A DNA stretch of 64,000 nucleotides from Prochlorococcus marinus XMU1411 (GTDB taxonomy: Bacteria > Cyanobacteriota > Cyanobacteriia > PCC-6307 > Cyanobiaceae). Below are positions 6,579 through 13,210 of this stretch, piece by piece. A model generated the notes under the pieces. The model had not been told where the DNA came from. It saw only the letters and a list, made by a program, of their open reading frames with translations, and did no database searches. The translations under genes were made by a program, and so were the position numbers. The stretch is taken from the NCBI RefSeq assembly GCF_017696075.1, contig NZ_JAAORI010000004.1:1-64000 (forward strand), written 5' to 3'. Each line of letters begins with the position of its first letter. Position 1 is the stretch's first letter.

Positions 6579-6911
6579 TTATTTATTAAATTTAAAACCC
6601 GAACCACAAGAACTTTTTGTCGCGCCTTTTGGAGTACTAATCAAGAATCCTCCTCCGGATAAATCCTGATAATGATCAAGTGATAGTTCATCTAGTAAAC
6701 TTTTTTGAGATTCTGGAGCGTAGACAGTTAAGCCATCAGTTCTTGCAATCGGAATTCCTGATTTTTCCCAGGTATTAACTCTCAGAAACATCCATCCATC
6801 ATCAAGAATATCAGGTTGCAAATATAGGAATATTTCTCCAGGTGTACCACGATAAATTGATTGCCTGAGCAATTCATTTGAAGCAGCCTTGGTAATAGTT
6901 AAAGAACTCAA
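6579..6911 (-). CDS. HesB/IscA-like A-type carrier-fold protein
   Basis: A 110-residue protein starting MSSLTITKAASNELLRQSIY, the usual start of the HesB/IscA/ErpA fold (LTITxxAxxxL), with LLDELSLDHYQDLSGGGFLI before the C-terminal TKSSCGSGFKF. Family members bind Fe-S clusters using three Cys (one internal, CxC at the end); here only the single C-terminal Cys is visible, so iron-sulfur binding is doubtful and it may be a divergent member. It is transcribed away from the zinc-type operon of the same module. Confidence 0.65.
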   Translation of the reverse strand: MSSLTITKAASNELLRQSIYRGTPGEIFLYLQPDILDDGWMFLRVNTWEKSGIPIARTDGLTVYAPESQKSLLDELSLDHYQDLSGGGFLISTPKGATKSSCGSGFKFNK

Positions 6912-7055
6912 TTTTTAAATACACTTAGTACATAGATTAATTATTTTTTAATTCAATAACAAGCATTCCATAATGTTCTCACTTTATTAGCTGCGTAATT
7001 TCTCTGATTTTTTTTATTTCCTCTCATAAGAAATATCTAAAAACACAAACAAAAA

Positions 7056-7070
7056 TGATTTTCATTTTCA
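7056..7070 (+). promoter_or_regulatory. Putative Zur/Fur-family operator
   Basis: TGATTTTCATTTTCA lies 36 bases upstream of the COG0523-like gene. It is close to the cyanobacterial Zur consensus TGATAATNATTATCA and extends into further ATTTTCATTTT repeats. Together with a COG0523 GTPase downstream, zinc-dependent repression is a reasonable inference. Confidence 0.5.
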
Positions 7071-7105
7071 TTTTGGTGTAAATTTTATACATCAGGTAGT
7101 TTTTT

Positions 7106-7888
7106 ATGAGTCAAACTTGGATAATATCAGGGCCTCCAGGATGCGGTAAGACAAGTTGGATACTAAATACTTTTAAGAATCACTCTGGAAATTGTGGTTA
7201 TGTACGTCTTGGCGGATATTCAGAAATTAATTTAGAGCAAGCAATAAATTCAAAAATTGATTTTGCTTTTTTGAAAGATCAAATTCCTAATTTATTAGAT
7301 TTGTCAAGTTCAAAATTGCCCTTAGAGGTAGAGAAAGAGAATATTTTGATTATTATTGAATTTCCTCAATTTTTCATACCTAAATTTCAGGGTATTAGTG
7401 GTATTGATTTGAGAGTTATAAAAGAGCTTGAAATAAATAATCTTCAACCAAATAAATATTTGCATTTTGGCAGAGATCTAGAATTACCAATAAAGGATAC
7501 TTTAGATTTTAAAGCAATTGAATCATGTAGTATTGACCTCAAAAAAAATATTTGGGATCCTGCAAGTTTAAATACTTTTTGGTTCGAATTAGTGAACGGT
7601 GCTTATGGAGACGTATATAGAGCAAAAGCATTAATGAACTTACCAGATGGTCGTTATATCTTGTTTAACTGGATATTGACTCAGAAAGGTTCTCAATATC
7701 AAACCTTAAATCAAGTTGCTCCTCTTAATGGAAGACCAGAAAGACACTCTGAAATTGTCATACAGGGGAAAAACTTAAACTTCCAATTAATAAAATCAAC
7801 TATCAATAATTGCCTTCTTAGTGATGCTGTTCTAGAGCATCATCAAGCCACACTTAGAAATTCACAATTACAAACTTCTCGAAATTAA
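7106..7888 (+). CDS. COG0523/CobW-like P-loop GTPase, divergent
   Basis: 260 residues. Walker A GPPGCGKT at residues 9-16; the C-terminal part (GDVYRAKALMNLPDGRYILF, then GRPERHSEIVIQGKNL) matches the CobW C-terminal domain found in metallochaperone-like COG0523 proteins. The usual metal-binding CxCC motif after Walker A is not seen, and the protein is shorter than the typical 320-400 residues, so it is a reduced or divergent member. COG0523 proteins assist delivery of zinc or other metals, often under Zur control. First gene of an operon with two metallophosphatase-like genes (6 bases, then a 4-base overlap). Confidence 0.72.
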   Translation: MSQTWIISGPPGCGKTSWILNTFKNHSGNCGYVRLGGYSEINLEQAINSKIDFAFLKDQIPNLLDLSSSKLPLEVEKENILIIIEFPQFFIPKFQGISGIDLRVIKELEINNLQPNKYLHFGRDLELPIKDTLDFKAIESCSIDLKKNIWDPASLNTFWFELVNGAYGDVYRAKALMNLPDGRYILFNWILTQKGSQYQTLNQVAPLNGRPERHSEIVIQGKNLNFQLIKSTINNCLLSDAVLEHHQATLRNSQLQTSRN

Positions 7889-7894
7889 TTAAAA

Positions 7895-8710
7895 ATGAAT
7901 CAAGCTGTTATTTCATGTTTACATGCAAATCTACCTGCAGTAGAAGCCGTATTAAAAGATATTGAATTACAAGGGATTACGAATATTACCTGCCTTGGAG
8001 ATTTAGTAGGTTATGGTCCTCAACCTAATGAGGTTATTGAGTTAATCAAAGAGAAAAAAATTGCCACTTGTCAGGGTTGTTGGGACGAAGATGTAGTTGA
8101 TGGATTAGATGCCTGCGATTGTAGTTACCCTTCTCAGATCGCTGAAAGGAGAGGTCATTTCGCTCATCAATGGACTACGGAAAAATTAACAAAAGAAAAT
8201 AAGGATTTTTTAGCTAATTTACCCTACTCAATTCGTAAAGATAAATGTCTTTTTGTTCATGGTAGACCTAATAGTCAACATGAATATCTGCTGCCCGATA
8301 TGGATGCATTCGCAGCTCTTGAGAGAGTTGAAAATGCCAAAGCCGAGATTCTATTTTGTGGACATACTCATCAACCTTATATACGTGAACTAGCAAATGG
8401 TTCAATTGCCGTAAAGGTCAAAAACAGTGGTTCGAAAGATATTCAAAAGAAAGAAATGAATTTGCCGATGCGAAGAATAGTAAATGCAGGTTCAGTGGGA
8501 GAGCCACGGCATGGAGGAACTAAAGCTACTTATGTGGTTTATAACGACATCACTAATGACGTAAAAATTAGAGAAGTTGAATATGATATCGAACTTACCT
8601 GCAAAGCAATAATAAATGCTGGTCTTCCTCCGATTTTTGCATGGCGTTTAAAAAACGGATTTGAATTTGCCGAACGAGCTGAAGATGCTTCTCATGTTTG
8701 TGAAAGATGA
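7895..8710 (+). CDS. Metallophosphatase (calcineurin-like), 271 aa
   Basis: Calcineurin-type phosphoesterase motifs in order: SCLHAN (residues 7-12, in place of SDIHGN), LGDLVGYGP (about 35-43), GCWDEDV, LFVHGRPNS, LFCGHTHQPY (about 152-161) and NAGSVGEPRHG. It should bind two metal ions and hydrolyse a phosphoester; the substrate is unknown. Similar proteins are annotated as serine/threonine phosphatase-like or YfcE-type. It overlaps the next gene by 4 bases. Confidence 0.8.
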   Translation: MNQAVISCLHANLPAVEAVLKDIELQGITNITCLGDLVGYGPQPNEVIELIKEKKIATCQGCWDEDVVDGLDACDCSYPSQIAERRGHFAHQWTTEKLTKENKDFLANLPYSIRKDKCLFVHGRPNSQHEYLLPDMDAFAALERVENAKAEILFCGHTHQPYIRELANGSIAVKVKNSGSKDIQKKEMNLPMRRIVNAGSVGEPRHGGTKATYVVYNDITNDVKIREVEYDIELTCKAIINAGLPPIFAWRLKNGFEFAERAEDASHVCER

Positions 8711-9429
8711 TAGAACGCTGGGCACTTATAAGTGGGTTAAAAGGGGATCTAGATACTTATGAACTTATTCAAAAAGATTTAAAAAAAACTCCTGGGAACA
8801 TAACCCTCTTTGTTTTGGGGGATATGATAGGCCCTGAAAAAAACTGTAATAAACTTCTACACAGATTAATTAATCCAAAAAGTAATGATTTACAACCATG
8901 GTGCATATATGGTTGGTGGGAAGAACAAATCCTCTTAGAAAGTGGTTACCGTGGCAATCAAAGAGCTGAGGCTTTGAGAATAAATAAAGGTGAAGAAGTG
9001 GTCAAATCTCTAATAAATGCTGTTGATAAATCATTTCTTGATTGGATAGCAGCACTTCAATTTGGATTTGTTGAACTTGATTGTGGTTTAATTCACGGGA
9101 GCTCAAAAGATGTTGGCGACGATTTAACATTAGATACCCCGCCATTAACACTCCTGGATAGACTTACACGTCTTCAAGTAAACAGATTATTTACTGCGAG
9201 AAGTACACAACAATTTCATTTGGAATTAACAGAGGGGATTCTTAATTCGGAAGTACACGATTTAACCGGAAATCATAAGAAGGAGCAGAAGGTTCCTCAA
9301 AAAGCTGTCATTGGTGTTGGAGCAGGCAAAAATTATACTCTCTATGATGTAGGGACTGATAATACTCAATTCGTAAGGGCTGGATATCAATCAGTAAAGA
9401 AAAAAAATGGATTTGGATTACATTTTTAA
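8707..9429 (+). CDS. Degenerate metallophosphatase-like protein, 240 aa
   Basis: A paralogue-like partner of the upstream enzyme: ISGLKGDLDTYELI replaces the first metal motif, FVLGDMIGP and IYGWWEEQ match the second and third, and LIHGSS the fourth, but the terminal GHTH is not present. Catalytic activity is doubtful; it may be a regulatory or pseudoenzyme partner. Translationally coupled (ATGA) to the preceding gene. The same operon order suggests a shared role in metal-responsive physiology. Confidence 0.65.
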   Translation: MIERWALISGLKGDLDTYELIQKDLKKTPGNITLFVLGDMIGPEKNCNKLLHRLINPKSNDLQPWCIYGWWEEQILLESGYRGNQRAEALRINKGEEVVKSLINAVDKSFLDWIAALQFGFVELDCGLIHGSSKDVGDDLTLDTPPLTLLDRLTRLQVNRLFTARSTQQFHLELTEGILNSEVHDLTGNHKKEQKVPQKAVIGVGAGKNYTLYDVGTDNTQFVRAGYQSVKKKNGFGLHF

Positions 9430-9445
9430 ACACTAGGTCGCAAGC

Positions 9446-9463
9446 GGGCGATCCTCGGGCGAT
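9446..9463. repeat. Right arm-type repeats of module 4
   Basis: GGGCGAT at 9446-9452 and 9457-9463. CACTAGGTCGCA, a short tRNA-like match, sits just before (9431-9442). Confidence 0.7.
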
Positions 9464-9594
9464 CAAATGCTTAACTTTGCAACACTTTGCTGCATATAAG
9501 ACAATTCTTGAGACTCATTTTGATAACAAATATTTCAAACTAAAGTCATAGCCTCACTTCGTTCTCATGGGTGCTGTCGCATTTTGCTGATCGA

Positions 9595-9629
9595 GTGCTT
9601 TGGGAGCACTAGGTCGCAGGTTCGAATCC
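9595..9629 (+). repeat. tRNA-Pro 3' fragment 4 (truncated attachment site)
   Basis: A 35-bp exact match ending at TTCGAATCC (9629); the expected TGTCGCCCCGA is replaced by unrelated sequence. The left arm repeats expected for module 5 are also missing, so a deletion probably removed the end of this site together with the start of module 5. Confidence 0.85.
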
Positions 9630-9760
9630 GGGAAGCTTTTTCTTGTCTCCATGATCTCTTAATTATTAGCTTCAACTATAAAAATAAATAACTAACTGTT
9701 ACGGATCTGTATCAAGATTGCCTTAAAAGTACCGAAATACACATATTTTAAACCTTTTTC

Positions 9761-9801
9761 TTTACATTAGTTAATAAGAATGTTACGTTTGTTAACAATT
9801 A
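9761..9801 (+). promoter_or_regulatory. Conserved hli upstream region, island copy
   Basis: TTTACATTAGTTAATA, then AATGTTAC, then TTAACAATTA. It aligns with 61183-61222 upstream of the paralogous hli cluster, so the promoter was duplicated with the genes. It may contain the light- or stress-responsive hli promoter. Confidence 0.5.
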
Positions 9802-9814
9802 AATTCTTTAACTA

Positions 9815-10024
9815 ATGACTAATTCTTCATACATCACTACGGAATCAGGCGGAAGGCAAAATATTTTTCCAACTGAGCCTCGTCCTTATGTTGATCAATC
9901 TGTTTCTTATGATGGATATCCTCAAAACGCAGAAAAAGTTAATGGACGATGGGCAATGATTGGTTTGGTTGCACTTTTGGGAGCTTATGTAACTACAGGT
10001 CAAATAATTCCTGGTATTTTTTAA
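9815..10024 (+). CDS. hli: High-light-inducible protein (Hli), 69 aa
   Basis: Contains the chlorophyll-binding-fold helix of the HLIP family: AEKVNGRWAMIGLVALLGAY, with the E, N and R of the ExxNGR motif, and the typical GQIIPGIF end. A soluble N-terminal extension with SGGRQNIFPTEPRPYVD precedes it. Hlips are single-helix thylakoid proteins that dimerise and protect photosystems or carry chlorophyll during stress. Its TAA overlaps the next gene's ATG (ATAATG-type). Nearly identical to 61234-61440. Confidence 0.92.
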   Translation: MTNSSYITTESGGRQNIFPTEPRPYVDQSVSYDGYPQNAEKVNGRWAMIGLVALLGAYVTTGQIIPGIF

Positions 10025-10284
10025 TGTCGCCTCTTTCAGGCTTTCTAGCTGTAATCGTATTCTTAACAGCTATCCTCGTTGCTTATCTAACCAAGCAATT
10101 TCAAAACGAAAATTTAAACTATCTAACTTCAAATCCAATGACAAATTCAAACCCTAAAGTAAAAACAATCGAAAAAGAAAAAGTTGTTGCAGAAACTCTT
10201 AATGGCAGATTCGCAATGCTTGGATTAATTGCTGCTGTTGGAGCTTACTTAACAACAGGTCAAATAATTCCTGGTTTCGTTTAA
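10024..10284 (+). CDS. hli: High-light-inducible protein with extra N-terminal helix, 86 aa
   Basis: The start MSPLSGFLAVIVFLTAILVA (ATG at 10024, overlapping the previous stop by one base) gives an N-terminal hydrophobic helix, a polar linker (KVKTIEKEKVVAE) and the Hli helix AETLNGRFAMLGLIAAVGAY ending GQIIPGFV. So it is predicted to be two-helix rather than one-helix. An upstream in-frame start at 9949 is rejected because it lies inside the preceding hli gene. Closely matches 61440-61700. Confidence 0.9.
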   Translation: MSPLSGFLAVIVFLTAILVAYLTKQFQNENLNYLTSNPMTNSNPKVKTIEKEKVVAETLNGRFAMLGLIAAVGAYLTTGQIIPGFV

Positions 10285-10512
10285 ATGCTTTTACTCTCTG
10301 TACCATTCTACGATTTTCCATCTTCGCCCATACTCATAATTGGCGCGATAGGGATTGTTGTAGCACTAGCTGTATTTTTTCTCGCTTACAAAAAGTACTT
10401 CAATTCTCCATTTAACAAAGAACTTCAGTTAAAGAAAAAAGCTCTATTGAAGGAGAAAACAGAACTAAACAAAAAACTTGAAAAAATAGAGCAAGATTTA
10501 AAAAATTTATAG
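10285..10512 (+). CDS. Small membrane protein with coiled-coil tail, 75 aa
   Basis: Starts immediately after the preceding stop. One membrane segment (ILIIGAIGIVVALAVFFLAY) is followed by a charged coiled coil (KKKALLKEKTELNKKLEKIE). No family is recognised; its place in the hli operon suggests a thylakoid or membrane-stress role. The paralogous cluster at 61 kb lacks it. Confidence 0.6.
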   Translation: MLLLSVPFYDFPSSPILIIGAIGIVVALAVFFLAYKKYFNSPFNKELQLKKKALLKEKTELNKKLEKIEQDLKNL

Positions 10513-10521
10513 TAAAAACCA

Positions 10522-10611
10522 ATGAACATTGACATTTTCTTAATCTCTTTCTTTACTTATCTCTTAGTACCAGTAGTAATGATCGCTAAGGGGAAAAAAG
10601 CAACTAACTAA
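10522..10611 (+). CDS. Very small membrane peptide, 29 aa
   Basis: MNIDIFLISFFTYLLVPVVM is a single hydrophobic helix followed by IAKGKKATN, 9 bases after the previous gene and on the same strand. Resembles small photosystem-associated peptides in size and layout. Confidence 0.45.
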   Translation: MNIDIFLISFFTYLLVPVVMIAKGKKATN

Positions 10612-10615
10612 GAAA

Positions 10616-10657
10616 GATTTAGACTCCCAAAAATAAGAATTTAAACTCTATTCAATA
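10616..10657. repeat. 42-bp repeat, remnant of the CxxxC small gene 3' end
   Basis: Matches 16602-16643 with one mismatch. At 16602 this sequence is the last codons and stop of the twin-CxxxC gene, so here it is a leftover of a related gene. Confidence 0.6.
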
Positions 10658-10684
10658 CTTACAAGGTATTAATAATTTACGCAT

Positions 10685-10735
10685 TAAAAAAGAGGGTTTT
10701 ATCCCTCTATAATAAATTGACTGTCAATCGATATA
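10685..10735 (-). promoter_or_regulatory. Recurrent palindrome with strong hairpin-T terminator
   Basis: On the minus strand: ATTGACAGTCAAT (perfect palindrome arms), TTATTATA (a -10-like box), then GAGGGATAAAACCCTC and TTTTTT. No minus-strand gene follows, so it would yield at most a very short transcript or act as an attenuator remnant. Confidence 0.5.
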
Positions 10736-10809
10736 TATATGTAAAGAATTTAAGTTTTTAAATATTTCCAAAGATGTTAAATACTAAGCTGCATTGATTT
10801 AAACTAATT

Positions 10810-11022
10810 TTGAAACACATTATTTCTCTTATTCCTTTTCTTTCGATATCAATTCTTATATTCGGATGTTCAAATAAACCAGTAGAAAAAGAAATGAAAA
10901 TGCCAATGTTATTTAATACGAAAGAAGAGGCAGAAAAAGAGGCCTATAAATTTGAATGTGAAGGCGCTCATCAAATGGGTGATAAATGGATGCCATGCAG
11001 AATGCACAAACATGACCATTAA
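10810..11022 (+). CDS. DUF3721-like lipoprotein, 70 aa
   Basis: The frame opens at a TTG (10810) reading MKHIISLIPFLSISILIFGC, a lipoprotein-type signal with the lipobox Cys at residue 20. The mature part has the DUF3721 pattern: EEAEKEAYKFECEGAHQMGDKW followed by MPCRMHKHDH. The 73-aa protein at 35306-35527 has the same pattern (EEAEKRALEIGCEGIH...DKWMPC). The His/Met/Cys-rich end (MPCRMHKHDH) suggests metal binding, but this is inference. Confidence 0.7.
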   Translation: MKHIISLIPFLSISILIFGCSNKPVEKEMKMPMLFNTKEEAEKEAYKFECEGAHQMGDKWMPCRMHKHDH

Positions 11023-11026
11023 AAAA

Positions 11027-11066
11027 AATAGGGTTTTATTTCTCTATGTTAGATCGACTGTCAATC
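11027..11066 (-). promoter_or_regulatory. Recurrent palindrome with weak hairpin
   Basis: TTGATTGACAGTCGATC followed by TAACATAGAG and AAACCCTATTTTTT on the minus strand. Same design as 15557-15601. No gene follows on the minus strand. Confidence 0.4.
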
Positions 11067-11068
11067 AA

Positions 11069-11182
11069 TTAGTAATTAATTAATTTTCTATTTTCATCTC
11101 TTTTATTTATTCTTAACCCAATAAACAGCATCCATATAACTGCAAAGACAATTGGTAAGAAAACGATAGCAAGTTTCATCAT
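11069..11182 (-). CDS. Small membrane peptide, 37 aa
   Basis: MMKLAIVFLPIVFAVIWMLF is one membrane helix followed by a basic tail (RINKRDENRK). The recurrent palindrome at 11262-11296 lies about 100 bases upstream and could drive it. A decayed copy of this gene and its upstream region is at 19631-19773. No family is recognised. Confidence 0.5.
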   Translation of the reverse strand: MMKLAIVFLPIVFAVIWMLFIGLRINKRDENRKLINY

Positions 11183-11261
11183 TTTTTAAAAGTGTTATTT
11201 GCTGAAAATAATAACCTTTAAATAAAAAATTAAGGATAGGTACTTTATCTAAAAAAATGTA

Positions 11262-11296
11262 GCTAATTGCTCGATAGTTTAGATCGACTGTCAATC
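11262..11296 (-). promoter_or_regulatory. Recurrent palindrome upstream of the 37-aa gene
   Basis: TTGATTGACAGTCGATC then TAAACTATCG and GAGCAATTAGCTAC on the minus strand, matching the leader at 4162-4205. Confidence 0.45.
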
Positions 11297-11304
11297 AAAG
11301 AAAT

Positions 11305-11322
11305 TATGTCATATTTATGTCA
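11305..11322. repeat. Right arm-type repeats of module 5
   Basis: TATGTCA at 11305-11311 and 11316-11322 (11-bp period), 91 bp before tRNA fragment 5. Confidence 0.65.
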
Positions 11323-11413
11323 TAGGAGGGTTTATTTGTCAGGAGAAATAACGCACTAATGAGCAAGATATTAGAAATAGCTCGAGAACGTAATGCTGGC
11401 TTGTGGGCGTCGA

Positions 11414-11459
11414 GTGCTTTGGGAGCACTAGGTCGCAGGTTCGAATCCTGTCGCCCCGA
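11414..11459 (+). repeat. tRNA-Pro 3' fragment 5 (attachment site, perfect)
   Basis: A 46-bp exact copy, followed like the intact tRNA by CCAAGTCATACTAGCGAGT and a terminator hairpin (11484-11507). Confidence 0.92.
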
Positions 11460-11483
11460 CCATTTAAAAACCAAGTCATACTA

Positions 11484-11507
11484 GCGAGTCTCCCAACTCG
11501 CTTTTTT
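11484..11507 (+). terminator. Terminator carried by the left end of module 6
   Basis: GCGAGT pairs with ACTCGC and is followed by six T. Near copy of the tRNA-Pro terminator at 1485-1512. Confidence 0.75.
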
Positions 11508-11534
11508 ATTTCTCAGAAGTCTCAATAATTTAAA

Positions 11535-11552
11535 TAGCGATTAAATAGCGAT
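11535..11552. repeat. Left arm-type repeats of module 6
   Basis: TAGCGAT at 11535-11541 and 11546-11552. An inverted AATCGCTA follows about 35 bases later. Confidence 0.7.
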
Positions 11553-11743
11553 TATTTGTATAGCCTTGTATAACTTTGTCCAGTTAATCGCTAACCATCA
11601 CTAGGTTTATTAAACCTCTAAATAAATAAAATAATCAATAAAGTACCAATACTGAAAATTAAACTCCAACCCTGAGAATTAATTTTCAATTTAAAAATTA
11701 TTTATATGTAATGAGTAAAAAACCTAAATAGGTTAAAAACCAT

Positions 11744-12067
11744 TTATTCACAAGACCTTTTGCTTGATGATGACTGAATTAAATTACCCATCCAATTTTT
11801 AATATCTGATAATACTTCCAAATCTAATTTGTAGTAAACCCATCTACCTTCTTGTCTATCAGAGATAAGACCTGAATCCTTAAGGATTTTTATATGATAG
11901 GAAATTTTAGATTGAGATAATCCAGTTACTTTAACTATGTCGCAAACACATATCTCTCCACCCATCATTAATTCAAGAATATTTATTCTAATCGGATCTG
12001 AGAGGGACTCCATTATCCCAATAAATTGATCACTATCAATCTTTTTAAGTTGTTCTAACAAAATCAA
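11744..12067 (-). CDS. arsR: ArsR-family arsenic-responsive repressor
   Basis: 107 residues with a winged helix-turn-helix: SLSDPIRINILELMMGGEIC, then CVCDIVKVTGLSQSKISYHI and a wing with EGRWVYYKL. The ELMxGGEICVCD segment is the arsenite-binding motif, with vicinal Cys (CVC) at the start of the alpha-3 helix; a further Cys lies at the C-terminus (KRSCE). It should bind its operator until arsenite binds. Transcribed divergently from gap-arsJ, with a perfect inverted repeat between them at 12132-12151. Confidence 0.92.
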   Translation of the reverse strand: MILLEQLKKIDSDQFIGIMESLSDPIRINILELMMGGEICVCDIVKVTGLSQSKISYHIKILKDSGLISDRQEGRWVYYKLDLEVLSDIKNWMGNLIQSSSSKRSCE

Positions 12068-12131
12068 AAGATCATTAACTTTTTAAATACTAACCTAAAA
12101 AATTTAATTACACATATCAAGAATTATTGAT

Positions 12132-12151
12132 ATATCAATTATTTTTGATAT
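12132..12151. promoter_or_regulatory. Putative ArsR operator
   Basis: ATATCAA (12132-12138), six bases, TTGATAT (12145-12151): a perfect inverted repeat in the arsR-gap intergenic region, of the kind bound by ArsR/SmtB repressors. TTGATAT recurs just downstream and upstream of pstS. Confidence 0.65.
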
Positions 12152-12176
12152 ATATTATATTAGATTTGATATTTCT

Positions 12177-13205
12177 ATGAAAATTGGAATTAACGGATTT
12201 GGAAGAATTGGCAGGTTAGTTTTAAGAATTTTATGGGAAAGAAAAGATATTGAAATAACTCATATAAATGAAATTAATGGGGATTCTTTAACTGCATCTC
12301 ATTTACTAGAGTTTGATTCTGTTCATGGTAAATGGAATAAAAAAATAGCTTCGAATGACAACGAAATAATAATTGAAGATAAAAAAATTTCCTTTACATC
12401 AATAAAGAACTATCTTGATGTTCCATGGAATAAATCTTCGGTTGATCTTGTTTTAGAATGTACAGGTAAAAACAAAGCTCCTAAAGAATTAAATCCATAC
12501 TTTGATTCTCTTGGAATAAAAAAAGTAATAGTTGCTTGTCCTGTGAAAGGAATTGTGGGAGGGGAACAAGCACTTAATATTGTTTATGGAATTAATCAAG
12601 CCCTTTATAAACCTGAAAAACATAAATTAATTACAGCAGCATCCTGTACTACAAATTGCTTGGCTCCCATCGTAAAAGTTGTTAATGAAAATTTCTCAAT
12701 TAAACATGGGGTTATAACAACTATTCATGACGTTACAAATACACAATCTCCAGTAGATTTTTACAAAAGTGACTTAAGAAGAGCAAGAGGATGCATGCAA
12801 AGCTTAATACCTACTACAACTGGATCAGCTAATGCGATTGCTGAAATTTTCCCTGAATTAGAAGGAAAACTAAATGGTCATGCAGTAAGGGTTCCACTTC
12901 TAAACGCCTCATTAACCGATATAGTTTTTGAATTAAATAAGGAAGTAACTGAAGAGCAAGTAAATAATGAATTTAAAAAAGCATCTGAAACATACTTAAA
13001 AGGTATTCTTGGATACGAGGAGAGACCCTTAGTATCCGCTGATTACTTAAATGACTGTAGAAGTTCAATAATTGATGGGCTTTCAACGATGGTTGTAAAT
13101 TCTAATTTATTAAAGATTTATGCCTGGTATGACAATGAATGGGGTTATAGTTGCAGGCTTGCAGATCTTACTTCTTATGTAATTGAGAAAGAAAATAAAT
13201 TTTAG
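12177..13205 (+). CDS. gap: ArsJ-associated glyceraldehyde-3-phosphate dehydrogenase
   Basis: 342 residues. NAD-binding N-terminus [18 protein letters not shown], catalytic Cys in [13 protein letters not shown] (about residue 155), the His-containing [10 protein letters not shown], the phosphate/sugar motif [19 protein letters not shown] and the C-terminal [12 protein letters not shown]. It is not the photosynthetic Gap2: its place directly before arsJ and after arsR marks the arsenate-specific copy. It makes 1-arseno-3-phosphoglycerate from arsenate and glyceraldehyde-3-phosphate, which ArsJ exports. Five bases separate it from arsJ. Confidence 0.92.
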   Translation: MKIGINGFGRIGRLVLRILWERKDIEITHINEINGDSLTASHLLEFDSVHGKWNKKIASNDNEIIIEDKKISFTSIKNYLDVPWNKSSVDLVLECTGKNKAPKELNPYFDSLGIKKVIVACPVKGIVGGEQALNIVYGINQALYKPEKHKLITAASCTTNCLAPIVKVVNENFSIKHGVITTIHDVTNTQSPVDFYKSDLRRARGCMQSLIPTTTGSANAIAEIFPELEGKLNGHAVRVPLLNASLTDIVFELNKEVTEEQVNNEFKKASETYLKGILGYEERPLVSADYLNDCRSSIIDGLSTMVVNSNLLKIYAWYDNEWGYSCRLADLTSYVIEKENKF

Positions 13206-13210
13206 TTTTT

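Larger units (their letters stand above)
6371..9629. mobile_element. Module 4: zinc-homeostasis cargo with GGGCGAT arms
   Basis: Bounded by tRNA fragments 3 and 4. GGGCGAT-CCCT-GGGCGAT at 6401-6418 (with the inverted copy ATCGCCC at 6453-6459) and GGGCGAT-CCTC-GGGCGAT at 9446-9463, 131 bp before fragment 4. Cargo: an A-type-carrier-like gene and a three-gene operon behind a Zur/Fur-like box. Confidence 0.75.
9630..11459. mobile_element. Module 5: hli cargo with TATGTCA arms, left end deleted
   Basis: Right end intact: TATGTCA-TATT-TATGTCA (11305-11322), 91 bp before tRNA fragment 5. No left pair was found after 9629. The cargo is an hli cluster, a DUF3721 lipoprotein and a small membrane peptide. 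Confidence 0.65.

Noticed and set aside
9949-10023. N-terminal extension of the second hli protein
   Set aside because: It lies inside the preceding hli gene; MSPLSGFLAV is the conserved start in both copies.
11103-11294. 63-aa minus-strand frame
   Set aside because: It lies in another frame over the 37-aa gene and its leader; the homologous region at 19.7 kb does not keep it open.
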